This document shows, piece by piece, positions 1 through 11,422 of a stretch of DNA of 64,000 nt. Origin of the DNA: Malania oleifera. Lineage: Eukaryota; Streptophyta; Magnoliopsida; Santalales; Ximeniaceae. Under the pieces are notes generated by a model. It made no database searches. It had not been told where the DNA came from and was given only the letters and a program-made list of their open reading frames with translations. Position 1 is the stretch's first letter. Every line of letters begins with the position of its first letter. Location of the stretch: NCBI RefSeq assembly GCF_029873635.1, contig NC_080425.1, forward strand, positions 39,063,390-39,127,389, given 5' to 3'. The translations under genes and the position numbers were made by a program.

Positions 1-20
1 TCATTTTTTTATTAAATCAA

Positions 21-99
<79 letters not shown>

Positions 100-2029
100 G
101 GAAACCCTATGGCTTCCTCTCCCTTCTCTCTACAATTTCTCTCTAATTGTAGCTCGGTTTGACGATCCAGAACCACCACGAGGTTCGTTGGAGAATTCTC
201 TACAACTTAGGCGGAGCAGATTTTCAATTTGGGCTCCAAGACACCATTCCAAAACCAGGGTAAGTGGGGTATTTTAGAGTTTTAATGTTAAATTGGAGTA
301 ATTGGGGCCTAGGGAATACTAAATAGTAATACTTTGAAGGTTGCATTGAATAATTTGGGGAAAAATGAATTTCAGGCTTTTGAACTGCGAACGCCATTTA
401 ATATAGGAATTTAGGTATTTTAGCGAGATCTCAGTAAGGCAGGTAAGGGGAATAAATAATAACAGGTATTTTGAGAATTATCGACTGAATTAATATGTAA
501 AAATGTGAGTAGGGTATTTTGCCTGGAATTATTATGTTATGAATATCAGATAAAATATGTGTGGCATATGATTTGTTCTGAAAATGTGTTTGAAATTGAG
601 TGTGTGTTTTTGCATTGAGAATAATAAGCCTATGATATATATATATTGAAAGGCTCTATGTAGAAATGGAAATAATGGAAACTAGTTATGTTTTATATAG
701 TGAACTGGGATAATATGAGAATGGTTTTATTAAGAAACATTGAAAAGTGATATGTACTGAAGTGTAACTTCTGAGAAATGATTAAATATGAAATATGGAA
801 ATTCTGTACTGAGAAATGTTGAATAACGTGAAATGGGATATATATATATATATATATAAGCGTTATTATGAGATGAAATGTGTATTGGAATGTTGAAAAT
901 ATCATTGATATGATGAGATAAATTGTGAATGCTGAAATGAAAATATTGCAACGTGAATTCTGCAATGTAAATCTTGAAATGTGAATATTGATATGGGATT
1001 ACTGAATTGTGAAAATTGAAATGTGAACATTGCAATGTGAATGATGAATGGTGATTGTGAATAATGCAGTATGAGTAATGAATTGTGCATACAGAAATGT
1101 AAAAAGTGAGTAATGAAATGTGGTGAATATTTCCAAAGTAGCATAACCTTGATCATGGAGTGAAGCATGGCGTAGAAAGAATATTCTCAAAGCAATATGC
1201 TAATGATGATATGATATTGTAAGTGAAAAGAAAGAGTGAGTTCAATATCATAGATAAATAAGGCGAAGTAAAACTCTCTGCTTAAGGACTTACTAAGTGA
1301 GGTGAGTGCCTTAATAAGTATCAGTTGTAGCCACACCTGAGTTAATCGAGCAGGGTTACAAATGATATCAAAGCAGAGGGGAGCTACATGTATGGGCGTG
1401 TAATCTCCCCTATCCTCAGGAACCTTCCCTGGTAAATATGGGTTACTTGTGAATGAGATGAAAAATGGGAATAAAGCTTATAAAAGCTAGTGTTTTATAT
1501 CTATATGATTATGAGAATGATTGGTGTATTTTCTCAGATGATATTATCACTGAAATGTATATGCATATTGTGATATAATGAAACTCATACTACCACATAC
1601 TGTAAATAATTTATTCCGTCTTACTAAGATGTGTCTCACCCTATTATTTAAATATTTCAGAGAATCGTGACAGACCTGGAGATAGAACGCCGAGATAGAG
1701 GGGAACTGATACCCTGATTAGACAGGGTGAGTGTTTTAAGCTAGGGATGGAGGATTCCCCTAGAGTTTTGATTGATTTTGGGAATGTATTGGGTGTGTAT
1801 ATATGCATATGGATGTTTAAGTACTCTGGTTATTTGTATTCTGGATGATTTGTATATAATGACTTCCACTGATAGGGTTGTTTATATAAGTTTGACTGAT
1901 TGCCCGGTATCCCACTTTGGGTCGGGTTATATTTAAATGTTATCAAAATTTTGACGTGGCCGATGTTTAAGTATTATTGATTTATTATTTATTTCTTTTA
2001 AAAAAGGGTTTGAAAATCGGGATGTCACA
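1..2029 (+). repeat. 5' LTR of the gypsy element (5' end outside window)
   Basis: Base 1 corresponds to about base 7378 in the right LTR, so roughly 258 bp of this LTR lie left of the window. It ends ...gatgtcaca at 2029, matching ggcgtcaca at 9370. It contains a CT microsatellite near the window start and an internal degenerate repeat around 900-1110. The minus-strand ORFs here are low-complexity translations of that repeat, not genes. Confidence 0.93.
24..97. repeat. (CT)n microsatellite inside the gypsy LTR
   Basis: An almost pure CT run of about 74 bp. The equivalent site in the right LTR (about 7403-7417) has only about 15 bp, so the tract expanded or contracted after insertion. Confidence 0.95.
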
Positions 2030-2031
2030 GT

Positions 2032-2052
2032 TTGATATCAAAACCTAGGTTC
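2032..2052 (+). other. Primer-binding site of the gypsy element
   Basis: Just after the LTR end the sequence tttgatatcaaaaccta resembles the plant initiator-Met tRNA primer site (TGGTATCAGAGC), with G-to-A type changes. It fits the element's plus orientation. Confidence 0.7.
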
Positions 2053-2434
2053 CTAGGTTCTATAGACTTTAGTAAATAACGAAATACAATACTAGAGTAT
2101 AGGAATAGATTTTGATGAGAATAGTGGATGGATAGATTGGGATATAAGTTAGTGATTGTTAAAGGATGAGATTGGGAATTTAGGGTTCTATTTTATGACT
2201 TGGAGGCAGAAGTTCCGTGATTGTTTCTATGATTTTCCTGGGGTGATGACTTCTGGAAAACCATGGATACTATAGCCAGTTTTTGTTTCTAAGTGGTAAG
2301 ACTGAATCTTAAATTAGGGTTGAGAATTTTAGAAATGGATGATTATAGGGGAATATTTTATGAGTTTATTTTGTTGAGTGTGTTAGTGATGTTGAGATGT
2401 TAAAATTCTTAGACTGTTTTATACCATTTTCAGA

Positions 2435-3345
2435 ATGGATCCAGGGAGCAGCAGTGCATAGGCTAGAGGTGACAATGCAGGGCCTTCCGGTATGGGTAGA
2501 GAAGACCCTGATGCAGTACTACGTAGCATCACCTAGTAAGTGATGGTAGAGATGGCTAAGAGTTTAGGGGAGTGGAGCTGCACGATTGAGCAGTTCACGC
2601 GTATGAGACCCCCGTCGTTCTCTAGAGGGGCTGACCCACTAGTAGCTGAGAACTGGGTCCAGGATATGGAGGATATGTTAGTCCTCCTGTGTACAGATGA
2701 GCAGAGGGTACTGTTTGCGACATTCAAATTGACTAGGGAAGCTAAACGCTAGTGGAGATCAGTGAGACTACTAAAGGAGTAGAGACCTGACCCTGTAGCA
2801 GTGACGTGGAGCCTCTTCAGGGAGATCCTTTTCGAGAGATACTTCCCCACTACTATTAGAAGTGCGAAGGCAGTAGAATTCTTGCACTTGACACAGGGGC
2901 CGATGACGGTATAGGAGTATGCAGGTAGATTCATTGAGTTGTCCTGGTTTTCCCCATATTTGGTGCCGGATGAGAAGAGGAAGGCAATAAAGTTCAAGGA
3001 AGGCCTGAGACAGAGCTTGTTTGAGCAAGCAATAGGCTTCCAAGCCCAGAATTTTGTAGAGGTGGTGGATAAAGCTGCAGTGATTGAGAGTAGTCCACAA
3101 AGAGACACTATAGCGTAGAGCCGAGGAAAGAGGCCCGTACCTTCAGATTTTTAGGCAGGCTTGAAGGAGGTAGGATTACAGAGGAGGATGGAAATAGGGA
3201 GGGGGAGATCGGGTAGTACAGGGCAGACAGATGCCCCCTCCTTGTCCCATATGCTACAGGAGACACCTGGGGGAGTATCAGGTTAGGGAGATTGTTTGTT
3301 GTCGGTGCCATCAGCCTGGGCATATGGTGAGAGATTGTAGAGCAC
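2435..3345 (+). pseudogene. gag: gypsy gag pseudogene
   Basis: The capsid-type polyprotein starts at ATG 2435 (MDPGSSSA) and meets a stop after eight codons (TAG 2459-2461). The same frame continues at 2540-2752 with a retrotransposon gag core (NWVQDMEDML, then FKLTREAKR). The zinc knuckle of nucleocapsid type lies at 3297-3338: Cys codons at 3297, 3306 and 3336 and His at 3321, spaced C-x2-C-x4-H-x4-C. Most stops fall where the family has Gln (CAG to TAG) or Trp (TGG to TAG, for example after AKR at about 2750). The knuckle itself is intact, but the protein cannot be made. Confidence 0.88.
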
Positions 3346-3456
3346 CTCTAGCTGCTGTGCTTGTTCCTAGACCATACTGAGGAGGTCACCAGGAACCTCG
3401 AGGTAGATAGAAGAGGAATATTGTCCTAGCTCGAGTTTATGAGTTGACACTGGGGG

Positions 3457-3800
3457 ATGCTAAGGCCAACAGGAGATGTGGTGACAAGTACTGTTTCAAT
3501 ACTGTCATACACAGCTACTGCTTTGTTTCATTCAGGGGTGACTCATTCTTTTATCACCCAAGAGTTTGTTAAATTTTGTGGGTTAGAAACTCAACAGTTA
3601 CATGTCAGTTTGTTAGTGGCTATGCCGACAGAGGTTGTAGGGATATATGAGAAGGTACTCAAGAACTATCCAGTTTATATTCAGAGGAGGTATTTACCAA
3701 TTAATTTGGTGTTTTTAGATATGCATGGGTTCGAGATAATTCTAGGGATGGACTGGCTAGCTGCCCACTATGCCAGTATTAATTGCCATCAAAGAGAAGC
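3457..3800 (+). pseudogene. gypsy aspartic protease domain, active-site Asp lost
   Basis: A stretch open to 3993 carries the retropepsin-like domain. The family's catalytic D-S-G motif reads H-S-G here (ALFHSGVTHSFI, about residues 27-38 from 3457), so the active-site Asp is replaced by His. The distal conserved segment IILGMDWL is present at about 3738-3761. The domain is joined upstream to the gag tail through a frameshift near 3455. The Asp loss alone would inactivate the enzyme. Confidence 0.85.
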
Positions 3801-3979
3801 AGTGTTCAGACCTTCAGGAGGACAGGAGTACAAATTTGTGGGGTCATGTGTGCGTACCCCACCACATTTGTTATTCGCTATTCAAGCGAGGGTTGTTGTT
3901 AGAGGGTTTTCATGGATATGTAGCCTGTGTGAAGGAGATATCAAAATGGGAGTTGAAGTTAGAGGACATCCCGATAGTG

Positions 3980-4890
3980 AGGGATTTTCTTGATGTTCTT
4001 CTAGACGATTTGCCGAGACTACCTCCTGATCGAGAGGTAGAGTTTTTTATTGATTTAATTATGGGGACAGCGCAGATTTCAAAAGTGTCGTATAGAATGG
4101 CACTGGCAAAATTGAAAGAGTTGAAAGAACAGCTACAGGAATTGTTAGATGAGGGGTTTATTCAGCCCAGCATGTCGCTTTGGGGAGCGCCGGTATTGTT
4201 TGTGAAAAAGAAGGATGGGTTGATGAGAAATTGCATCGACTACAGAGAAATTAATAAAGTGACTATCAAGAATAAGTACATGTTTCCCAGCATCGATGAT
4301 TTATTTGACCAGCTACAGAGGACACAGATTTTTTCGAAGATAGATCTACAGTTTGGGTACCATCAAGTGAAGGTTAGGGCGGAAGATGTTCCGAAGACAA
4401 CATTCAGGACTTGGTATGGCCATTATGAATTCTTGGTTATGCTATTTGGACTGACAAATGCTTTTACAGTGTTTATGTATCTGATGAACAGGGTCTTTCA
4501 CTGCTATTTAGATCAGTTTGTGGTGGTATTTATGACAACATACTAGTGTATTCAAAGAGTTCAGAGGAGAACAAGGAACATTTGAGGCTAGTGCTTCGGG
4601 TACTTAGGGATTGGAAATTGTATGTGAAACTCAAGAAGTACGAGTTCTAGCTGGAGCAGGTTACCTTCCTTAGACATGTGGTATCCAAGGGTGGTATTTC
4701 AGTAGGTCCAAGTAAGATTAAGGCGGTAGTAGATCGGGTGCAACCGAAGAATGTGCAGGAAATCAGAAGTCTCCTGAGATCAGTTGGGTACTACCGTAGA
4801 TTTGTTGAGGGTTTTTCTAAATTGTCGGGTTCGTTGATTAGATTTTCTAGGAAAGATGTGAAATTTGAGTTGAGCAATGAATGTGAGTAG
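3980..4890 (+). pseudogene. pol: gypsy reverse transcriptase domain, broken at the catalytic loop
   Basis: The frame 3770-4546 contains typical Ty3/gypsy RT blocks: [64 protein letters not shown] and [15 protein letters not shown]. Around 4525-4545, where the family has its F-x-D-D motif, a one-base deletion shifts the frame and the second Asp codon reads Asn, so the catalytic site is lost twice. The frame resumes ([14 protein letters not shown]), has TAG at about 4648 where Trp is expected, and continues at 4678-4890 with VSKGGISV and YYRRFVEGFSKL. It is a pseudogene whose identity is clear. Confidence 0.92.
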
Positions 4891-5330
4891 AGCTTCTAGG
4901 AGTTGAAGCAGCGGCTTATCACTGCACCAATGTTGACAATTCCTTTAGAAGAAGAGGGTTTCATAATTTACAGTGATGTGTCACATAAAGGACTTGGCTG
5001 CGCTTTGATGCAGCAGGGGAGAGTTATAGCATATGTCTCACGATAGTTGAAAGAATATGGGAAGAATTACCCTACCCATGATCTGGAGTTAGTAGCGGTG
5101 GTTTATGAGCTAAAAATTTGGAGACATTATCTCTATGGGGGTAGGTGTGAGATTTTTACCAATCACAAGAGCCTGAAATAATTCTTCACACAGAAAGAAG
5201 GGGTAGTTGATGCTTTGAGCTTGAAATACTTCTTCACACATAAAGAAGGGATACCTGATCATAAGAGCCTGAAATACATCAAAAAGGGGTAGCTGATGCT
5301 TTGAGCCAAAAATCAGTAGGTTCATTAGCA
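4891..5330 (+). pseudogene. gypsy RNase H domain, internally rearranged
   Basis: Motifs of the RT-linked RNase H can be read: IIYSDVSHKGLGCALMQQG (first catalytic Asp present), RVIAYVSR, then [20 protein letters not shown]. From about 5160 a segment encoding SLKYFFT-type residues occurs three times in imperfect form. The following family segment, up to the ADALS motif, is largely missing. Stops interrupt the frame (for example TAG at about 5044). Confidence 0.8.
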
Positions 5331-5599
5331 TTTGTAGTGGTGATACAGCATCTGATTCAGATGGATTTAGAAAGGCTCGGTGTGGAACTCGTAAAGGGCA
5401 ATCATCAGGCATTTGTTGCCAATTTGGTATTGCAATCGACCCTACAGGAAAGAATTAAAGCAGCTTAGAGGAGTGACACATAGTTGGTAGAGCTTATAGA
5501 GAAAGTACAAGATGGTCAGGAGGCAGATTTCAGTATCTCAGATGATGGAGCCTTGAGGTTCCATACCAGGTTGTGTATACCTACTGACCCTGAGATTAA

Positions 5600-6881
5600 G
5601 AAAGTGATTTTAGAGGAAGCGCACTGATCCCTATATACTACACACCCTAGTAGCACTAAAATGTATAGGGATCTTCGAGAGTCTTTTTGGTGGAGTGGTA
5701 TGAAAAGATAGATCATTGAGTTTGTAGCACAATGTTTGACAAACCAGCAAGTGAAATCTGAGCATCAGAGATCGGTGAGATCATTGTAGCCACTCTATAT
5801 CCCTGAGTGGAAATGGGAACATATAGCGATGGATTTTGTTACAGGATTACCGTCGGCACTAGATGGACAGGACTTCATTTGGGTAGTTGTAGATCGACTG
5901 ACGAAGATCGCCCATTTCTTTCCTATTAGAGTTAATTACTTCTTAATCAGACTAGTAGAGTTGTGTATATAGGATATAGTTAGAATGCATTGCGTGCCAG
6001 TGTCCATAGTATCAGATAGAGACCCACGGTTTATGTCTCAGTTTTGGAGGAGTTTGTAGAAGGCTATGGGTTCTCAATTGTCTTTCAGCACAACATTTCA
6101 TTCTCAGATAGATGGGCAGATGGAGAGGATGACACAAATATTGGAGGATATGCTACAGGCTTGTGTGCTAGACTTCGAAGGTAGTTTGATAAAGTTTTTG
6201 CCATTGGTTGAATTTTCATATAATGATAGTTATTAGGCCAGAATTGGGATGGCACCATATAAGAAACTATATGGCAGGAGGTGTCGATCCCCAATATATT
6301 GGGATGAGATTGGGAAAATATAGATATTGGGGTCAGAGCTGATACAGCAGACACATGATAAAGTTAAACTCATCAGAGACAAGATTAGAACAACACAAAG
6401 TCGGCAGAAGAGTTATGCATATACTCACTGACGAGAGTTAAAGTTTGACGCTAGAAATCATGTTTTTCTAAAAGTGGCGCCAATGAAAGGGGTTTTGAGA
6501 TTTGGGAGGAAGAGTAAGCTGAACCCTAGGTATATTAGACCATTTGAGATTCTGGAAAGAGTGGGTCCAGTTGCCTATAGGTTGGTGTTACCGCTGGTTT
6601 TGACTAGAATCCATGACATATTTCATGTTTTCATGTTTAGGAAATACGTCTCAGATCCCTCCCATGTGATTAGTTATGAGATACTAGAGCTTGATGATAC
6701 CTTATCTTATGAAGAGATGCCAGTACAGATTTTAGACTAGAAGGAGCAAAAGCTGCGTACAAATAGGATTCCACTACTAAAGTTGTTATGGCACAGTCAT
6801 GCAATAGAGAAAGCTTCCTAGATATTGGAGGAACAGATGTGCCAGAGATACCAACATCTATTCAGTGGGACTCAGAGTTGA
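5600..6881 (+). pseudogene. gypsy integrase with chromodomain-like C-terminus
   Basis: The H2C2 zinc region is recognisable at about 5610-5770, but the final Cys of the CxxC pair reads Asn (CLTNQQ). The catalytic core follows: MDFVTGLPSALDGQDFIWVV (first Asp, about 5831), VSDRDPRFMSQFW (second Asp, about 6012) and FHSQIDGQMERM (Glu, about 6127), so the DDE residues survive. The C-terminal part 6474-6740 (GVLRFGRKSKLNPRYIRPFE) leads, through a stop at 6738, into about 46 codons resembling the chromodomain of Tekay-type elements. It ends at TGA 6879-6881. Many in-frame TAG/TGA codons disable it. Confidence 0.9.
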
Positions 6882-7104
6882 AGGTATGTATTTTGAATTG
6901 TATAGTATAGTGTAGGATAGGAAGTGTTTTGATTTTGTTTATGAATGGTTTTGGGAGAATTTTATTTGGGTTATTGTAATCTCCCAGGACCGTAAATGTA
7001 ACCACGATATTCCTCCGCTATAAGTGAGAGTAATTAATAAAATGATGGTGTTTCTCTTTAAGAATGGAAATGTGATAAATGGAAAATTTCAAGGATGAAA
7101 TTTT

Positions 7105-7119
7105 ACAAGGAGGGGAGAA
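7105..7119 (+). other. Polypurine tract of the gypsy element
   Basis: acaaggaggggagaa lies immediately before the TG of the right LTR, where plus-strand priming occurs in LTR retrotransposons. The stretch 6882-7104 between pol and this tract is untranslated element sequence. Confidence 0.85.
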
Positions 7120-9370
7120 TGTAGAGACCCAGAAAATATAATAATAAAAGAAATTTGGAAAATGAGGATTTTTGGGTTTGGTGAAGACCAAACCGTTAAC
7201 GGTTTGGTGAGGGGCATAAAAAACCTTTGACGATTTTGAAGTTACTGCGGGTCGGTAACAGGTAAAACAGTAAAAAGCGGCGGGTTAAAACCCAAACCGT
7301 TGATGGTTTTGTGAGAGGTACAAAAATTCGTCGACGGTTTTTTCTGCAATGAGGGTATTAAGGAATCTCGCGAGCTTCATTCTTTTATTAAATCAAATTT
7401 CTTTCTCTCTCTCTCTTGGAAACCCTACGGCTCCCTCTCCCTTCTTTCTACAATTTTGCTCCAACCGTAGCTCAATTTGATGATCCGGAACCACCACGAG
7501 GTTCGTGGGAGAAATCTCTACAACTTAGGCGAAGCAGATTTTCAATTTAGAGTTAAGGCACCATTCCAAAACCAGGGTAAGTGGGGTATTTTAGAGTTTT
7601 AATGTTAAATTGGAGTAATTGAGGCCTAGGGAATACTAAGTAGTAATATTTTGAAGGTTGCATTGAATAATTTGGGGGAAAATGAATTTTAGGCTTTTGA
7701 GCTGTAAACGCCGTAAAGCGTAGGAATTTGGGTATTTTAACGAGATCACAGTAAGCCAGGTAAGGGGAGTAAATTATAATAGGTATTTTGAGAATTATCG
7801 GTTGAATTAATATGTGAAAATGTGAGTATGGTATTTCTCCTGGAACTATTATGTTATGAATATCAGATAAAACATGTGTGGCATATGATTTGTTCTGAAA
7901 ATGTGTTTGAAATTGAGTGTGTGTTTTTGCACTGAGAATAATAAGCTTGTGATATATATATATATGGAAAGGCTTTATGTAGAAATGGAAATAACGGAAA
8001 CCAGTTATGTTTCATATAGTGAACTGGGATAATATGAGAATGGTTTTATTGATAAACAATGAAAAGTGATATGTACTGAAGTGTAACTTTTGAGAAATGA
8101 TGAAATATGAAATATGGAAATGCTTTACTAAAAAATGTTGAATAACGTGAAATGGGATACATATATATAAGCGTTATTATAAGATAAAATGTGTATTGGA
8201 ATGATGAAAATATCATTGATATGATAAGATAAATTGCAAATGCTGAAATGAAAATATTGCAATGTGAATTCTGCAATGTAAATCTTGAAATGTGCATATT
8301 GAGATGGGAATACTAAATTGTGAAAACTGAAATGAGAATAATGAAATGTGAACATTGCAATGTGAATAATGCAATGTGAATGATGAATGGTGATTGTGAA
8401 TAATGCGGTATGGGTAATGAATTGTGCATGCAGAAATGTGAAAGGTGAGTGATGAAATGTGGTCAATATTTCCAAAGTAGCATAACCTCGACCATGGGGT
8501 GAAGCATGGCGTAAAAAGAATATTCGCAGAGCAATGTGTTAAATGATGAGATGATATTGTAAGTGAAAAGAAAGAGTGTGAGTTTAATATCATAGATAAA
8601 TAAAGCGAAGTAAAACTCTCCACCTGAGGGCTTACTGAGTGAGGTGAGTACTCTGATTAGTATCAGTTGTAGTCGTACCCAAGTTAATCAGGCAGGGTTA
8701 CAAAAAATATCAGAGCATAGGGGAGCTATATGTATGGGAGTGTAATCTCGCCTATCCTCAAGAACCTTCGCTAGTAAATATGGGTTACATGTGAATGAGA
8801 TGAAAGATGGGAATAAAACTTATAAAAGTTAGTGTTTTATATCTATATGATTATGAGAATGATTGGTGTATTTTCTCAGATGATATTATCACTGAAATGT
8901 ATATGTATATTATTATATAATGAAACTCATACTGCCACACACTGTAAATAATTTATTCTGTCTTATTGAGATGTGTCTCACCCTATTATCTAAATATTTC
9001 AAGGAATCGTGACAAGCCTAGAGATAGAGCTCCGAGATAGAGGGGAACTGATACCCTGATTAGACAAGGTGAGTGTTTTGAGCTAGGGATGGAGGATTCC
9101 CCTAGAGTTTTGATTAATTTTGGGAATGTGTTGGGTGTGTATATGTATATGGATGTTTAAGTACTCTGTTTATATGTATTCTGGATGATTTGTATATAAT
9201 GACTTCTGCTGATAGGGTTGTTTATATAAGTTTGACTGATTGCCCAGTATCCCAATTTGAGTCGAGTTATGTTTAAATGGTATCAGAATTTTGACGTGGC
9301 CGATGTTTGAGTATTATTGATTTATTATTTATTTCTTTTTAAAAAAAGGTTTGAAAATTGGGGCGTCACA
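7120..9370 (+). repeat. 3' LTR of the gypsy element
   Basis: The complete 2251-bp LTR runs from tgtagagaccc to gcgtcaca. Positions 7378-9370 match 1-2029. Its first part (about 7180-7345) has several copies of an accgtt...aacggt type motif and attcgtcgacggtt. The block 8230-8460 is an expanded version of the internal repeat at 920-1110 of the left LTR. The 170 bp after it (9371-9540) show no feature. Confidence 0.95.
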
Positions 9371-9826
9371 TATACAATTTAAAAGATAATATTGGTTTCA
9401 TTATTTGAACTCATCAATATTGGCTTGATCTTCAAAAATTCCTAGCAAAGTAATCAAACAATTTATAATGCATAAACTGGGATTTTTATACTTTGAGCAT
9501 ATCATATTCCCTTTTTACTTTTACCTAGGTGTAAATAAGTCTTCTTAAATCCTAACCGTTGGGAGTGAATTCCAATTGATTGGCTCAAGAACTAGTCGTT
9601 TTCTAGTCGTTGGTATTTAGGTCTCGATGTTAATCATCGACGAGTTGCACCCAATCATCAACGAGCAACCCCAAGTCGTTGACGAATTACCCCTTTTAGT
9701 CAACAAGTCACCTGGGCTGAAAACTCATTCAGCTACTAGAAAAATTCATCGACGAGTCAAACACTGGTATTTTGGGCCCAAGGGTAGAGTCAAGAGGGGG
9801 GGTGAATGGACTCTTTATTTTGGATT

Positions 9827-11422
9827 TTCTCTACAAAATAAAATTATTGGCAAGATACAAGCAATTATATCACAATATATGAAATGTAAATCATGCATAA
9901 GACACAAATTAAAGAGAATAGAGAAGAGAAAGCGCAACACTGGTATCTTAATGTGGTTCGGCACCAAGTCTACGTCCATGCCTTGAGACCAACTCAAGGA
10001 TTCCACAATCCACTATCCAAACTCCTTCCCCAGCAAAGAAGCCTTACAACATGAGAATGAATCACTCAGTGCTCACCAAGAGCAGCAAGGTTCACCAAGA
10101 AGCCTTGCAAGTCGGTTCACTAAGAACCTTCAACAACAGTTCACAAAGAACCTTTAACCGGGAACAAATCCCTTTGCAACAAGAAGATGGGATACAATTA
10201 AATCCTCCTTGTTTGAGCTAATATAAATTACAATTCAAACCTTACACTATTCTCTCAAGTAATGAATCAAACAAGATTAGAGAGCAAGAGAGAAACTAAG
10301 CACTTGCGAATATGAACTAAAATGCAAAGTTCTTGGGGTTGATGTTTAAGATATGTTTTTCACTAGAAACTTGTAAACCCTCAAAAACTTGTTAAACCAA
10401 GTCTATGAACTTGTATATATAGCCAAAGATCCAAGCTAGCCGTTATCTAACCGTTGGAAGTGAATCCTATATGATTGGCTCGAGAACTAACTATTCTTTT
10501 GCCGTTGGTGTTCAGAACTCAACATTAATCATTGACGAATTGCACCCAATTGTCGATGAGTCACCCTCACTCGTTGACAAATTACCCTTTTCGTCAATGA
10601 GTCACCTGGGCTAAAAACTCGATTTAGCTACTAGAAAAATTCTTCGATGAGTCACCCTTAATCGTCCATGAATTAGCCCTTTTCGTTGACGAGTCATCTA
10701 GGCTAAAAACTCAATTTAGCTACTGTAAAAATTCATCGATGAGTGAAACACATTTTTCAATGAGTCTCCTTGATTTGTGACCTGTCGATGAATTTTTCCA
10801 GTAGCTAAATCTAGTTTTCAGCCCAAGCGACTCGTTGACAAAAAGGGGTAATTCATCAATGACTGAGGGTGACTCATTGACGATTGGGTGAAATTTGTCG
10901 ATGATTAACATCGAGATCTGAACACCAATGGCTAGAAAATGGCTAGTTCTTAAGCCAATTATATGGGATTCACTCCCAACGGTTAGATAACGGCTAGCTT
11001 GGATCTTTGGCTATAAATACAAGTTCATAGATTTGATTTAACAAGTTTTTTAGGGTTAACAAGTTTTTAGTGAAAATCATATCTTAAACATCAACCCCAA
11101 GCACTTTGCATTTTAGCTCATATTACCCCAAGCACTTTGCATTTTAGCTCATATTCACAAGTGCTCAATATCTCGCTTGCTCTCTAATCTTGTTTGATTC
11201 ATTACTTAAGAGAATAGTGTGAGGTTTGAATTGTAATTGATATTAGCTTAAACAAAAAGCATTTCATTGTATCATATCTTCTTGTTGCAAAGGGATTTGT
11301 TCACGACAGTGTTGAGCTTTCTCTTCTCTAGTCTCTTTAATTTGTGTCTTGTGCATGATTTACATTTCATATATTGTGATATAATTGCTTATATCTTGTC
11401 AAGAATTTTATTTTGTAGAGAA
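9827..11422. repeat. Large inverted repeat A (LTR-derived)
   Basis: The left arm, about 9827-10656, is the reverse complement of the right arm, about 10786-11422. Examples: ttctctacaaaataaaat at 9827 pairs with attttattttgtagagaa ending at 11422; agccaaagatccaagctagc at 10422 pairs with gctagcttggatctttggct near 11012. The left arm carries about 200 bp (9957-10160) not present on the right. The loop holds extra copies of the TCGTCGACGA-type module. Confidence 0.8.
11012..11019 (+). promoter_or_regulatory. Probable TATA box of the copia-like LTR
   Basis: tataaata lies in the right arm of inverted repeat A, downstream of the CpG-rich module and upstream of the presumed transcribed part. The reversed arm has the matching tatata near 10415-10421. 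It is assigned by position only. Confidence 0.45.

Larger units (their letters stand above)
1..9370 (+). mobile_element. Ty3/gypsy LTR retrotransposon, chromovirus (Tekay/Del-like), decayed
   Basis: Two long direct repeats (1-2029, truncated by the window edge, and 7120-9370) flank about 5.1 kb that reads gag, protease, RT, RNase H, integrase, chromodomain-like tail on the plus strand. This is the Ty3/gypsy order. The 2.25-kb LTRs and the C-terminal end (GPVAYRL and IHDIFHV motifs, then a chromodomain-like stretch) point to the Tekay/Del clade. A degenerate Met-tRNA primer site follows the left LTR and a polypurine tract precedes the right LTR. All frames are broken by stops and frameshifts, so the copy cannot move by itself. 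The two LTRs are collinear with scattered substitutions and indels, so it is not recent. The right flank begins tatac; the left flank lies outside the window, so the target duplication cannot be checked. Confidence 0.93.

Noticed and set aside
693-1190. Minus-strand ORFs in the gypsy LTR (and 8046-8623)
   Set aside because: They come from a degenerate aatgtgaa repeat lacking stops on one strand; both LTRs produce them.
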